Shown piece after piece: positions 1-11,250 of a stretch of DNA of 64,000 nucleotides. Numbering within the stretch: position 1 is the stretch's first letter; each line of letters opens with the position of its first letter. This DNA is from Sarcocystis neurona (taxonomy: Eukaryota; Apicomplexa; Conoidasida; Eucoccidiorida; Sarcocystidae): assembly GCA_000727475.1 (NCBI GenBank), contig KL647288.1, forward strand, positions 1,949,890-2,013,889, written 5' to 3'. A program made the position numbers and the translations under genes. The notes under the pieces were generated by a model. The model was not told the origin of the DNA. It did no database searches and was given only the letters and a program-made list of their open reading frames with translations.

Positions 1-1617
1 TATGTATGTATGTGTAGAAACGTATATTTCTATGTATATGTGTGTAACAAATACATGGAGATATGACTATACGTATTTACCGTTTTGTACGTATCTATCA
101 GATACATGTGCATATACATTTTTTATATATTTGTCGTGTGCATGATAGACGTGTGCATACACATTTTGGTATATATTTGTCGTATATATTAGATACATGG
201 GCATATACATTTCCCTATATATTTGTCGCATACACGTGCGTATACGTTTTCCCATATAAGTGTCATATATAGCGGTAGAGACTCGGTTGTTGCTGCTGGG
301 TTCAGATCCAAGAGCTCCGCGCAGAGGCGGCGTTCTTTCGAGAGCAGGCAGAATGGTACAAGGTGCGTGAGCTGCTGCTGCTTATCTCGCTCCTGCTGCT
401 GCTGCTGCGGTTGCTCTTGCTTCCGCTGTTCCTGCTCCTGCCGGTGTGTTGGTCTTGCTTCTTCTGCTGCTGTTGCTCCTGCCCGTGCTGCTGCTGGTGT
501 TGCTCTCGCCTCCTCTGCTGCTCCTGCCCCTGCTGCTGCTCTCGCTTCTTTTGCTAGCTGGTGCTGCTCCTGCTCCTGCTGCCGTTGGTCTTGGTTCTGC
601 CGCTGCTGCCGCATTTCTTGATCCTGCACCTGCTGCTGGTGTTGCACTTGCTTTTGGTGTTGCTGCTGCTGTTCTTGATCCTGCACCTGCTGATGACCTG
701 TTCTGCTCTTGCTGCTGTAGCGCGTGCTTCTGCTGCTGTTCCTGCTCCTCTGCGGCTGCTTCGGCTGCATCCCATTACTCTCGCTGATGCTGCTGCTGTT
801 GTATCACTGCTGCAGCAGTGCTGCCCCTGCGGCTTGTCTGTTTCTTTGCTACGCTCGTGCACAGCTGCTTTCTGTTGCTTTTGCTGCTGCTGGTACACTT
901 CTACGTACTGCTTGTCGCAGCGTTTTTGCTCCTGCTGCTGCTACTGTCGCTCTGGGGCGTACTTCTGCCGCGCCTTCTCCTGCTCGTCCTGCTGCCGCCT
1001 CGCAACTTACGTCTTCCCCTTCCTTCTGCTGTCGCTGATGCGGGGGGAAGTGCGTCTGTACCTTGGCGAATTCTTGCTGTTGCTGCGTCGCTGCTACCTT
1101 GCTGGGGCGTGCTTCTGCCCTCCATCTGCTGCTGCTAGTGCTTCTGTGTGATGGACAGTTGCAGTTGCTGCTGGTGCTGCCGCCTCTCGACGTATGACGT
1201 GCTTCTGCACCTCGCATACGCCTGCTGCTGCTGCCGCGTCTCTGCGTCCTCCGGTGTTTGTTGCTGCTGCTGCTGCAGTTTCTTCTCAAGTTCCTTCACG
1301 TCGATCGTTTCTCTTTCCCCCCAGCGGGTGCCGCTGCTCGACAGCGGTGTTCTGCCTCTCTGTCCGCTTACATGCTGCTGCCCCTGCTCCTGTCCTCGCC
1401 TCTCTTGCGTTGCCAGTCTTTCTGCTGTAGCGGCTGCTGGGTCTGCTCCTACTGCAGGTGCGCTGCCGTTGCTGCCGTTTCACCTGCTGCTATTGTTGCT
1501 GTTTCTCCTGCTGCTGCTGCTCCTGTGTCTTCTGCTGCTGTTGCTGCTGCTGTGTCTGCTGTGTCCGCCGGCGCTGCTGCTGGTGCGCTGCTGTTGCTGC
1601 TCCTGTTGCTGTTGCAG
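1..1617 (+). other. Intron or upstream DNA: AT microsatellite then CTG-rich tract
   Basis: The first 280 bases are low-complexity TATATACGTATG-type DNA with a short degenerate repeat (TATATTTGTCG recurring near 130, 170 and 220). From about 285 to 1,615 the + strand is dominated by CTG/TGC triplets that translate to Leu/Cys/Ala runs in every frame, with no stable coiled-coil or domain pattern. The tract ends in a pyrimidine-rich acceptor, TGCTGTTGCAG, directly before the first convincing coding stretch. I read it as the 3' part of an intron whose 5' end lies outside the window. The long Leu- or Gln-rich ORFs here on both strands are consequences of the triplet repeat. Confidence 0.55.
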
Positions 1618-1701
1618 GCGAGATACGTAGAGGCGCAGCGGCTGCTGCAGGTGAAGGAGTGTCAGCTACAGGACTGCCACCAACACGTCCAGCAGCTCGA
1701 G
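1618..1701 (+). CDS. Coiled-coil exon, 28 codons (exon 1 of giant gene)
   Basis: A short exon of exactly 28 codons (four heptads), reading ARYVEAQRLLQ...CHQHVQQLE, clearly alpha-helical coiled coil. It is preceded by the acceptor TTGCAG and followed by the donor GAG|GTGACT, so it starts and ends in phase 0. The codon pattern changes abruptly from Leu/Cys triplet repeats upstream to charged heptads. It is probably one exon of the giant Gln-rich coiled-coil gene that continues to about 36 kb. The true first exon and start codon are not visible. Function unknown; the coil suggests a structural or tethering role. Confidence 0.55.
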
Positions 1702-4108
1702 GTGACTGCCTTTCTTCTCCCTGCGTCTGTTGCTGTTTTCTACGCCGCTTTGTCTTTTCTCTTCCCTTTTCTCTTTGTGGACGTTTTGTGTACGTCGGGT
1801 CGCCTTCTCAGTGTGTCTCGCCCTCTATATACGTCTGTGTGTGTGTGTCTTCTCCGTGTCTCTATCAATACGTCTCTCCGTGTGCGTTCCTTTGCTGCCT
1901 CTGTAGCCTTCTGTCGGTCTCTGCGTATTTGTTCGGACCCTCGTCCCGTTTCGCTCGCCTTCGTTATTTGTGGGCGTTTGTCGACTCTCAACAAACACCC
2001 GCCTACCACCAGCACTTCTTTTTTTGCCTACTCTTCCTTTTTCCGACGTCCACACACATCGTGTCTACCCACGTCGATCTGTATTCACGTACGTACATAT
2101 ATAATACATGTACACATACAGTATATAAATTTATATGTTGATACATATACACATAGAGGGGAAGACTGTGCTGTTATACTTATGTCGACGACATATATAT
2201 ACATCTGTGTATATATAGAGATACTTATATAGGGGATGAATGTGCTGGCATATTTGCATCCCTTTTATATATATACATATATATACTTCTATATAGATAC
2301 ATATACATGTTTGGGGGAAGATGTGCTGTTCTACATATGTCGACGTACGTCCATATATATACATATATTTGTGTACAGATACACAGGTAGGGGATGAGTG
2401 TGTTGGTATACTCACAGCGCCACGCTTATATATATTTATATATAGACACATACACGTGTATAGGAAAACAGTGTGCTGCTATACATGTATCGATGTATTT
2501 ACATATACTAGATACATATGTAGAGGAAGACTATGCTGGTGTACCCGTGTCGACATACAGATATATATATGTATATGTATATATATAGATACATACACAT
2601 ATAGAGGGAAGAGGGTGTAGGCAGGTGCCTTGCGGAAGCTGCTGCGCTTCTTCCGTAGGCCGGCCCGGCAGTGAGACGTATTTTGAAGAAGGGGCCCCTT
2701 TTCCCCCCACGTGCCTGCGTATGCGTCTGGACTTGCGTGTACATATTTATATAAATGGGGTGTATCTCAGAAATACATATGGAGTTTTCTATGCATCTCT
2801 ATGTATATATATTTGGTACGCCCAGAGCATACGCATATATGTGTATGTGGAGGTGTATATATTGGAAGGATATAAAAACAAATATTTCTCTCTATATAGT
2901 CGACTTGCCACATCTTACATATATGTAGACGGGTGTATGTGCGTGCTTGTATGGTGTCATCGGTGCACGTATGTACTCACATGTATACGTGTACATATAT
3001 AAATATATGCATATACATGCATATGTGTATACGTATATATATATATATATATCATACGTCCATATATATATATATGTATATATTTTATTCACGTATGTGT
3101 ATATATTCCAGTGGACACACATGTATGTATGCATATGTGTGTATCTATATGTGAGTAAGCGTCATTAGCTTCATTAATGCATGTGCGCAGAGACCGTGCC
3201 GCCGGCTTGCAGGACGCGCACAGTATCGACGCAGACGTATATATACACACCAATATGTGAATGTATATTTTAACTTTACCGAGCTATACCTATATTTATA
3301 TGTATGGCGGCATGTCTACGTATGTGGGAATCCACATATGTCTACACGTATGTGTGTGTGTCTCTCTCTCTCACTATCTATATATATGTATATATACGGG
3401 TGAATCTGTACTTAGTTTACACACACACATATTCATATATATGTGAATATCTACGTGCTTGTGTATATGAATCGACGTGTACGTGTCTATCCATATATAT
3501 ATGTACGTATCTGTGTGTGTGTATTTTATCTGTACAAACGTGTACCTATACATATATGTGTATGTGTGTAGGCGTATCTACGTACGTGTATATCTATCTT
3601 CTTATCTATGTATATACATATATATGTATATGCAGGCATATCTACGTATGTGTCTGCGCATCTCTCTACATGTCTGTATATTAATATATATATATATGTG
3701 TATATGTGTGGACGTGCGCGAGTCTGTACATACATATATATATATATATGCATACGTATGTGTGTACATATAGGAACATCTACGTGCGCGTGTGTATATC
3801 TGTCTGCGTATATATGTCTATCTATGCGTAGATGTATATGTGTGAATCAATATTTGATCTATACAGAGCCCTAGACGTCTACACATATATATATATATAT
3901 ACATACGTCTCTATATATGTAGGCGCGTCTACGTATGTACGTGCATCTTTCTTTTTGCATGTACATCTATATCTTTGTGTAATAGACGTCCGGGTCAGTA
4001 CATTTCCATATATATAGTGGTGTTCTGGTAGATAACTCTGTATTTTCTAGCACTAAAATTGGCTGATGCTTACGCGGCTTCGCGGGCCTCGTGCGTGCGG
4101 TGACTCAG
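1702..4108 (+). other. Intron 1: AT-rich with minisatellite
   Basis: A stretch of 2.4 kb without stable coding. It begins pyrimidine-rich (1,720-2,080), then turns into TATATACGTATG-type low-complexity DNA holding a seven-copy minisatellite (2,139-2,630) and looser repeats of TATCTACGTATGTG from 3,300 to 3,950. Two small GC islands stand out. One is at 2,614-2,740. The other, at 3,191-3,236, could be a mini-exon, since it reads DRAAGLQDAHSIDAD between CGCAG and GTATAT. Neither is supported well enough to call. The intron ends at GTGACTCAG. Confidence 0.5.
2139..2630 (+). repeat. Seven-copy ~65-80 bp minisatellite
   Basis: Diverged tandem copies start near 2,139, 2,220, 2,298, 2,377, 2,444, 2,510 and 2,588. 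Each opens with GATACATAYA, followed by a purine block like AGGGGAAGA, TGTGCTGKTATAC and usually TGTCGAC, then an AT dinucleotide spacer. Copies alternate between GGGGAAGA and GGGGATGA forms, which hints at a two-unit higher-order repeat. It lies inside intron 1. Confidence 0.75.
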
Positions 4109-4344
4109 GAGGAAGTATCGCAGCTGCGCCAGCAGCAGCAACAACAGCTGCAGGAGCTGGAGCAGCAGTTGCAGCAGCAGCAGGAGGAGGAGCAAGGGAA
4201 ACAACAGCAGTCGAGGAAGCAGGAGAGCGCTGTAGAGGGAGAGGAACGACAGCAGCAGCAGCGGGTGGAGGAGGACTCGGAGGAGCAGCAGCTGCTGCGA
4301 AGGAAATTGAGACGCGTGCGGAGGCGCTTGGAGTTGTCCAGGAA
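4109..4344 (+). CDS. Gln-rich coiled-coil exon (exon 2 of giant gene)
   Basis: The exon reads EEVSQLRQQ, a poly-Gln stretch, then EEEQGKQQQ and a basic tail RRKLRRVRRRLELSR. It begins after CTCAG in phase 0, matching the end of the 1,618-1,701 exon, and ends at AGGAA|GTAGGT in phase 2. The heptad pattern with Leu and Gln at a/d positions is typical of the rest of the gene. A second frame (start at 4,066) is also open and gives an Ala-rich peptide ending in a charged helix. I prefer the Gln frame because it joins in phase to both neighbours. Confidence 0.55.
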
Positions 4345-5036
4345 GTAGGTAGAGACCAGAAAATTGAAGAGACAAGGAGAAAGAAGAGCAGATAAAGTCG
4401 AAGAGGAGAACAAATACACGAAGATGCGGCCTCTGGGGGACTGCCATAGTGGGCACCTTTCTTTCAAATTCTTCTCTCCATACATGCAGCCTCCAAGCCG
4501 CAACAGCAGCGGCAGCAGCAAGTTGTAGCTGTCCTCACATGCCGGCGACATGACAGAGGCACACGCGCGCGGGCGGAGAGAGAGAGAAAAAAAGAGACTG
4601 GTGCAACTGACATACCGGCTGCTGCTTGTATTTTCTTCCTGCTGCTGGTTTGCTCCTCTGAGCTTCGTTGCCGCACACACTGACGCCCCTGCTACTGTCC
4701 CCGCTGCTGCTGCTGTTCCTGCAGCTGTTCCTCTGTTCCTGCAGCTGTTCCTCGGTTCCTGCAGCTGTTCTCGGTTCCTGCAGCTGTTGCTCTCTTCCTG
4801 CGGCTGCTGCTGCTGGTGTCCCCGGGGCTGCTGCTGTCCCCGCCGCTGCTGCTGCTATCCCTGCTGCTGCTGATGCTGCAGTGGTGCTGCTGTTGATGCT
4901 CCGCGGGTTTTCTTGGTCGTGGCGCTGCTGCTGCCGCTGCAACTGGCGGCTTGTCTCTCTTGTTGCTATCTGCAGAATTGCTGCGGCTGCTGCTTGTTGC
5001 TGCTGCTACTCTCTCTTCTCTCTGTGTGTGCCGCAG
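4345..5036 (+). other. Intron 2: short, CTG-rich before acceptor
   Basis: Begins with the donor GTAGGT and ends with the acceptor TGTGTGCCGCAG. The last 350 bases are CTG/CTGCTGCCC repeats. Between 4,690 and 4,800 the unit CCTGCAGCTGTTCCTC recurs four times. No stable coding is seen on the + strand. Minus-strand ORFs over this stretch (Gln/Ala/Ser-rich) mirror the triplets. Confidence 0.5.
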
Positions 5037-6077
5037 GCGAACGGCGTTTTTGACGCAGCAACTTCGTGTTGCAGCTGCAGCAGCAGCGTCAAGTACGAGG
5101 GACGCTGCTGTTCCTGCTGCTGCCGCCAGCTGCTTGAATGTTGCTGTGACAGGCACTTCTCCCCGACTGAGAGAAGCACCTGCAGCCGCAGCAGGTCTGT
5201 CGCCAGCAGCAGCTTTGTCGCCGGCTACGCCGTCAAGAGGAGGAAGTATGCGTGCTGCAGCACCATCGTTTGCTGCTCTCCTACATTCTGCTGCTTTCTG
5301 GCGAAGACCGCTGTCGCTCTGTTCTTCAGAAGAGTTATACGGCAAAGCAGCAACATCAGCAATGGGTCCGACCAGGAACAGCGACAGCAACAGCAGCAGC
5401 GACAACAACGGCAGCAGCAGCAGCGACAGCAGCAGCAACACCAGCAGCGACAGCAGCGGGTGCAGCACGAGTCCTCTTCTTTCTCCTGTTACAGCCTTTC
5501 CCCGTCTGCAGGTGCCTGCTGCGTTCCTCGCTTGCTCTTCCGGTGTACGTAGGAGACTCGAACGCGTCGTGTGCGCCGCAGAAGAAGCTGCCGCAGCAGC
5601 ACCAGAAGACACCGCGTCCCCGGCTCACGCAGCAGCAGCTGGAAGAAGCGGACGAGCAAGGACTGCAAGTGTCACAGCAGCAACAGAAGCAGAAGTCGCA
5701 GCAACAGCAGAAGCAGAAATCGCAAGAGGCGGGCCATGTGCAACTGCAGTTGCTGTTCGTGAAGCTGCTCCCGTCTACGCAGCAGCAGAAGAAGCAACAA
5801 CAACAGCAGAAGCAGCAGCCGCAGAAGCAGCAGCGGCAGAAGCAGCAGCGGCAGAAGCAGCAGCCGCAGAAGAAGCAGCGGAAAAAGGAGCAGAAGAAGC
5901 AAAAGCGGCACTAGCAAGACTAGCCGCGCAAGAAGGCGAAGCGTTGTTGCAACAGAGAGAGCGGAGAGGCTGCTTTACTGGGTTTGCCTTACGTCGGGAG
6001 AATGAACTGCGGAGACGCCTGGGGGCTCGACGGAGGAGATGGTGCATGCAGCTGCAGCAACAAATCAACTTCCTCAA
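5037..6077 (+). CDS. Ala/Ser/Glu-rich exon (exon 3 of giant gene)
   Basis: A 1,041-nt exon (347 codons) that enters and leaves in phase 2, matching the exons on either side. The N-terminal part is Ala/Ser-rich with poly-Ser/Asn around 5,370-5,460. The middle has repeated EAAAAEAAAAE pentads (about 5,780-5,880) predicted to form a rigid helix. The end is a charged coil finishing LQQQINFLK at the consensus donor AA|GTAAGC. CAG triplets here are read in the GCA (Ala) frame, not the CAG (Gln) frame used in exons 2 and 4, so one repeat encodes different homopolymers along one protein. Confidence 0.5.
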
Positions 6078-6081
6078 GTAA

Positions 6082-6393
6082 GCCGCAGCAGTAGCAACAT
6101 GCCTACGGCCACGAGGCAGCAACGCGCGAAGAGAAACAGCAGCTCGTCAAGAAGCAGAGCAGCAAGCGCAGCAGCAGGGGGAGGCGGAAACGCAGCAGCT
6201 CGGCAGGAAGCAGAGCAGCCACAGCAGTAGCGCGGGAATTGGATCAGCAGCAGCCCGTCAAGAGGAAGCAGGGCAGCAACCTCAGCAGCAGGGGGAGGCG
6301 AAGAGCAGCAGCAGCTTGAGAAAGAAGCAGAGCAGCTACAGCAGCAGCAGGGGGAGACGGACTCGAAGCAGCGGCAGCAGCATGGAGAGTTGA
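6082..6393 (+). pseudogene. Gln/Ser-rich frame continuing past a single TAA, with 37-residue repeat
   Basis: Directly after the exon 3 donor and its in-frame TAA (6,079-6,081), the same frame stays open for about 100 codons to a TGA at 6,391. It contains a 111-bp direct repeat (starting 6,145 and 6,256) encoding RQEAEQQAQQQGEAE... and RQEEAGQQPQQQGEA.... A second frame from 6,231 reads GEEQQQLEKEAEQLQQQQ and runs on to about 6,500. This looks coding in character but is not joined by a convincing intron. It may be an alternatively retained exon extension, a decayed exon duplicate, or simply intron. Confidence 0.35.
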
Positions 6394-8460
6394 AGAGCCA
6401 TAAGACCCACAGAAGAAACGGCCAGCGCAGCAAAAATTCAGCGGGGAGAGAGGAGAGTACGCAAACTGCATGTCGATCAGAAGTTGCCGACTTTCCGTCT
6501 CTTTTCTGTCCCCCCCCTTTTCCCTCTCGCTCGTCTTGTCCTCTGAATGGACTGCTGCTGCTTTGCTTCCGGCGACTGCGGCCAGAAGAGTTGGCCGACG
6601 GCGAAATTGTTAGCCGACGGCGAAATTGTTGGCCGACGGCGAAATTGTTGGCCTTCCTGAGCCTCTCTGTCTTTTCGTTCTTCTCTCTTTTCTTCTCTTC
6701 GTGTCTGCCGCGCCCTCTCTTTTTTTTTGTCTTCTCTCGAAGGAGCTTCCTGCCACTTCTTCGCTGAAGTGTTTATCCCTGCGCGACGCGTATATTACGA
6801 GTACCGTACGGGCGACGCGGGTCTGCTTCCTGCGGCTCTTTTGTATGGACATATACATCTACATGTATATACGCACATGTACATATTCATATATGCCTCT
6901 GTACACGCATATATATGCAAACGCGTATGTGTGCACGTATATGTATACATCTACACATATACGCATACATACGTGTATGTACATACGTACATACATATAG
7001 ATAGATATACGCACGTATGTATGTATGTATTTAATTAGATATGTCCGTGTACATCTGCGTGAATGCGTATATATGCGTATATGTATTTATACGCAGTGAC
7101 AGGTATATGTCTGCGTACAGATGGCCGGGTGCTTCCATCTCTCTCGCTCTAATACATATGTGTGTGTGTGTGTGTGTCTACATATAGGCACTCCTGTACT
7201 TATATCTACACGTATATATATATATATATGCACGTGAGATACGTGTCAGGCTACACCTTCCCTTTCCTTGTTGAAGTCTGCGGCTTTGTCTTTCTTATGT
7301 CCATCTGTCTGCATCTGTGTGCCTCCGCATTTCTTTTCCCTGTAGAATTGATCAGAGCGCGCGTCTGCTGCGTCGATTTCCTCCGCGTCGATATCTTCTT
7401 CCTACACGTTCCAGCTTCTGCTGTATTGAGAAGGCTACTACTCACGTAGACTTGTTGGGAGCGGGCCTTCTGCTCATACACATGTATATATGTATGTGTC
7501 TGTTAGTAGACTTGTTGGGGGCGGTCCTTCTGTTCATATGTATGTGTATACGTGTATATGTGTATGTTAGTAGAGACATATGAAGAGCGGTCCTTTTGGT
7601 TGCATATGTGTGTGCATGTGTATTTATGTATATATTTGTTCGCAGACTTGTTGGGGTCCGTCCTTCTGGCTGTATGTTGCCGAGCTGCTGCAGTTCTTCT
7701 GGCTCCTCTTGAGCTGCGTGCTGCGCTGCTCCTGCCGTGTGTGTGTTGCTGCTGCGGGTGCTGCACGTCCTGCTGTCGCTGCTGTTGTCCTTATTCCCTG
7801 CGCTGGTGCTGCTGCTGTTGCTAGCTCTGATATGCCGGTGCTTCTGTTCTAGCTGCTGCGCGCTCTGACTGCTGCAGGTGGTGAGGCTGTTGCTACTGCT
7901 ACCGCTCCTGTTGTTGCGTTTGCTGTTGCTGCTGCTGTTTTTGTTGGGGTGGCTGTTCCAGTTGCTGCTCTTGTTGCTTGTGCTGCTGCGTCAGGAGGGG
8001 CTGTGCCTGCCGTGGCTGCTGGTGCTGAAGTGCTGTTCCTTGTGCGCTCGATGGCGCAGCTGCTGCGACTTCTCTGCTGTCCTGCTGCTGCTCTCTCAAA
8101 CATCGAAACTGCTCCGTCTTCTGCTGCTGGTGCCTGTGGTCGTATACTGCTGCCGCGTTGCTGCGGTAGTCCTGCAGCTGTTGCAGCGGCCGCGGCCGCG
8201 GCCACGTGGAGTGCTGTGTTTGCTGCTAGCTATCCGCAGGTTCAACGAAAAGTCACCCTAGTTCTTCTTTGTTGCTCCTGCACCCCTTGCTGCTGCTGCT
8301 GCGTTCCTTGCCTTTCTTGCTGCTGCTGCATTGCTTGCTGCTCCTGCTGCTGCATTCCTTGCCTTTGCTGCTGCTGCTGTTGCAGCGTCGTATCTCGCTG
8401 CTGTGGTTGCTACGCGTGGCCTGAGGGTGGGCTTGGGTTCTCTTTTTGATGCTGTTGCAG
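6394..8460 (+). other. Intron 3: AT-rich, minisatellite, then CTG-rich
   Basis: Includes a short direct repeat GGCCGACGGCGAAATTGTT in three copies at 6,590-6,650, TATACGTATG-type DNA from 6,840 to 7,250, a four-copy minisatellite at 7,444-7,680, and a CTG-rich tract from 7,680 to 8,450. The acceptor is GATGCTGTTGCAG at 8,460. No exon with coiled-coil character was seen on the + strand. Confidence 0.5.
7444..7680 (+). repeat. Four-copy ~64-70 bp minisatellite
   Basis: Copies start near 7,447, 7,508, 7,571 and 7,644. The core is TAGACTTGTTGGGGGCGGTC followed by CTTCTG, then an AT-rich spacer of TATGTATGTG type. The third copy is the most diverged (GAGACATATGAAGAGCGGTC). The repeat ends exactly where the CTG-rich half of the intron begins. 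Confidence 0.75.
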
Positions 8461-9487
8461 CGCGTCTCTGCAGCAGGAGCGGGCGCATGCGGCAGCAGCA
8501 GAGAGTGTGGGGCAGGACTTGTACCAGCAGCTGACGGAGAGGGAGCAACAGAAGCAGCAGCAGCAGGAGCAGCAGGAACACGTCCAGCAGCTGCTTCAGG
8601 CAGCAGAACGGCGCCTCGTACGTGGCGAGCAACTGCTGCAGCAGCAGCGCAAGAGACACAAGCTGCTTTTAGCAGACTACAACGCTGCCGCCGAAGAAGC
8701 TGCGCTTTTGCGTGAGGAACTGCAGCAGCAGCAGCTGCGTCAGCAGGAGCTTCAACAAGAGCAGCAATTGGTGATGCACCAACATCAGCAACAACTCCAA
8801 CAGCTGCAGCAGAAAGTACTACAGCAGCAGGAGGAGCTACGGCAGCAGGAGGAGCTGCGGCAGCAGGCGGAGCTGCGGCAGCAGGAGGAAGAGCTGCGGA
8901 AGCAGGAGGAAGAGCTGCGGCAGCAGCAGAGAGCACTGCAGCAGCAGCAGGACGCAATGAAGCAGCAGCAGTGGAGCGAGGAAGAGCGGCTCAAGGAAGG
9001 TGGTCAGCAGCAGCAGCAGTCCGAGGAGCAGCAGCAGCAGCACATGGGAAGCGGCCCTGCTTACATGTATCTCTCTCCTTCTTCTTCCTTTGTCTTGCAT
9101 GCGTCTCTGTCTGCTGAGTTTGTATGGTCGCGACTACAGCATGTGCTGCTGCTTGCGGAAACGGCCGTAGAAGCGCTGGCTGCAGCACGTCTACGAGAAG
9201 AGCAGCTGCAGCAGGAGACAGAAAAACAGGCCACGCAGTGGCGAGAGGCCGTACAGCAGCTCACTACAGCAGAGGAAGCGTATTTCCGACTGTACGTCCA
9301 CTGCAACACAGCAGCAGCGCACTACGTCCATGAGACGCTCTTTGCTGCTGCGCTGCAGCAAACCCGCGGGCAGCAGCAGCTGCTGCTTCTGCGCCAACAC
9401 GCCGCGATGGCAGAACAGGCCGCTCTTCACGAACAGCAGCTCTTCGCCTTTTCCTTCTCCTCCCCTTCTTCGGCTTCACTTCCACAT
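8461..9487 (+). CDS. Gln-rich coiled-coil exon (exon 4 of giant gene)
   Basis: Starts after CTGTTGCAG, completing the phase-2 codon of exon 3, and reads ASLQQERAHAAAAES... followed by strong coiled coil with tandem EELRQQ heptads (8,820-8,940). After a Ser/Tyr interval (GSGPAYMYLSPSSS) it contains a less repetitive helical block (WSRLQHVLLLAETAVEAL...YFRLYVHCNTAAAHYV, about 9,125-9,340) that is the most conserved-looking part. I end it at CAT|GTACGA, which gives phase 0 and matches exon 5. The frame stays open to 9,682, and donors at 9,611 and 9,659 are also in phase. A candidate 73-nt intron (9,067-9,139) would break the frame and was not used. Confidence 0.6.
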
Positions 9488-9659
9488 GTACGAATGCCCC
9501 CTCGCATTTTCACTCATCCCCGTAGAGAAAATGTCGACGTTCTCATAGAAGTGAAAAGGAAAAGAAACGAAGAGAGCGAGACAGAAAGAGACAGAAAGCC
9601 CCACACGCGCGTAGACGCAGGAGACGCTGTTGTCGATCCTACACACATACATACAAACG

Positions 9660-10090
9660 TGGGTGTATACAATATCACATAGATATGCGTATTCTCTATG
9701 TACATATATATATACATATACAGATATATACAGTATCACGTAGATATGGGTGCTGTCTATACACACATGTATCTCTATGCATATATATATATACGTATGT
9801 ACGTATGTACGTATATACAGTCTCACGTAAATATGTATGTCTTCTCTATATCTACATATACGTATTTATGTACATTAATATCTACTTTTAGGCGTATACA
9901 CCCCAGTTTCACGTCGATGAGCAAGTTCTCTGTACATGCGTACATATATCTATATATACATAAACGTTTATACGTACATACAGTAACACATAAATATACA
10001 ACCCCTACATCCGTACATATATATATATACCTATGAACGTATACACGTATACACGTATACACGTATATACAATATCACGTCGATATGCAT
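9660..10090 (+). repeat. Six-copy ~62-90 bp minisatellite
   Basis: The core ATACAGTATCACGTAGATAT recurs with changes near 9,667, 9,729, 9,817, 9,906, 9,983 and 10,067. It is often followed by a TTCTCTATGT block and an AT spacer. Copies near 9,906 and 9,983 are the most diverged. Confidence 0.65.
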
Positions 10091-10877
10091 GTTCTCTCTG
10101 TGCTTCTGTATGGCCTCACGCATACACACCCACATTGACAGGTATAGACATGCATGCATGCGCACATATATATATGCGGATAAACACACGTACACGTGAA
10201 GAGGCCTATATATATACATATAAATGTTTGTTTATATCATTGAGGGTCCACATGTGTGTGTGGGTTGCGCTTCGCTCTCTGTGAATATAACTGCGACTCA
10301 GACATCTCTGTGTGTGTGGTTATGTGTGTATGTATAATATGTATGTATACGGATATATATGTATGCACGTGTATGTAGGTGTATATATATGTGTATGTGT
10401 GTATGGACGTGTGTGTGTGTGTGTGCCATGTATTAGATGAGGCCTGCAAATTCTTGATGCTTTTAGCTTACACACATGCACACACATATCTATATATATA
10501 TATACGGCTGTGTATGTCGCATATTAAGTCCCTACATATATATATATATATATAGTTAGTTAGATGTGTGTGTGTGTGTGTTTACCTGTGTAAACGCACG
10601 CATTGTGTGCAAATAGTAGTGTCCCTACACCTCCGTATATAAAAGTCCGTATCTATATATGTATATGTGTACATGCATGTACACAGTAATATATATATAT
10701 ATGTATGTATGGATGTAGATTTAGAGCAGTATTTGAAATGCAGATGTGAATGGGTGGGGGAAGAAGTTTGAAGTATATGCATCTATTCAAGCATACAGGT
10801 GCAAAGATATATATATATATACATATATATATCTATATACATATATATATGTGAAATTGTATGTAGTTCTCATCGTA

Positions 10878-10904
<27 letters not shown>

Positions 10905-10911
<7 letters not shown>

Positions 10912-11185
10912 CTGCATAGTAGTGGTAGTAGGGGTATTGATGCAGGTATCTCAGTATATATACATGTGTGTATATATATATATGTATACATATTTTGTGT
11001 AGTAGTAGTGACACACGTGTCTCAGGATCTGTCTATCTATCTGTCTACATGTATATATTGCGTAGTAGTAGTGGTGCAGCTGTCTCAGTAGCTCTCTCTC
11101 TCTATATATATATATACTGCGTAGTAGTAATATTTACATTTTATATATATATATATACGTATATGCTGCGTAGTATTAGAAGTAG
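10905..11185 (+). repeat. Five-copy TGCGTAGTAGTAG minisatellite
   Basis: The motif TGCRTAGTAGTAG occurs near 10,912, 10,998, 11,059, 11,117 and 11,167. In three copies it is followed by a GCAGCTGTCTCAG-like segment and then a CTCTCTCTATATATAT spacer. The last copy lies about 70 bases before the exon 5 acceptor. Confidence 0.7.
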
Positions 11186-11250
11186 GGGTCGAGGTGGTTC
11201 GGTGTGCTGTTGAACGTGGACGACTAGCGGGATGGTTTCTGTTTTTGTAG

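Larger units (their letters stand above)
9488..11250 (+). other. Intron 4: AT-rich with two minisatellites
   Basis: Mostly TATATACGTATG-type DNA. It carries a six-copy repeat (9,660-10,090) and a five-copy TGCGTAGTAGTAG repeat (10,905-11,185). Unlike the other large introns it lacks a CTG-rich 3' half. The acceptor is TTTCTGTTTTTGTAG at 11,250. No coding stretch was seen. Confidence 0.5.

Noticed and set aside
446..1630. Leu/Ala/Cys-rich + strand ORFs resembling polytopic membrane proteins
   Set aside because: The hydrophobicity comes from CTG/GCT repeats. Similar runs appear in nearly every intron next to a coiled-coil exon, and the tract ends in a clean splice acceptor.
9067..9139. Possible 73-nt intron in exon 4
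   Set aside because: GT and AG ends and a pyrimidine-rich middle are present, but removal shifts the frame while both sides are clearly coding in one frame.
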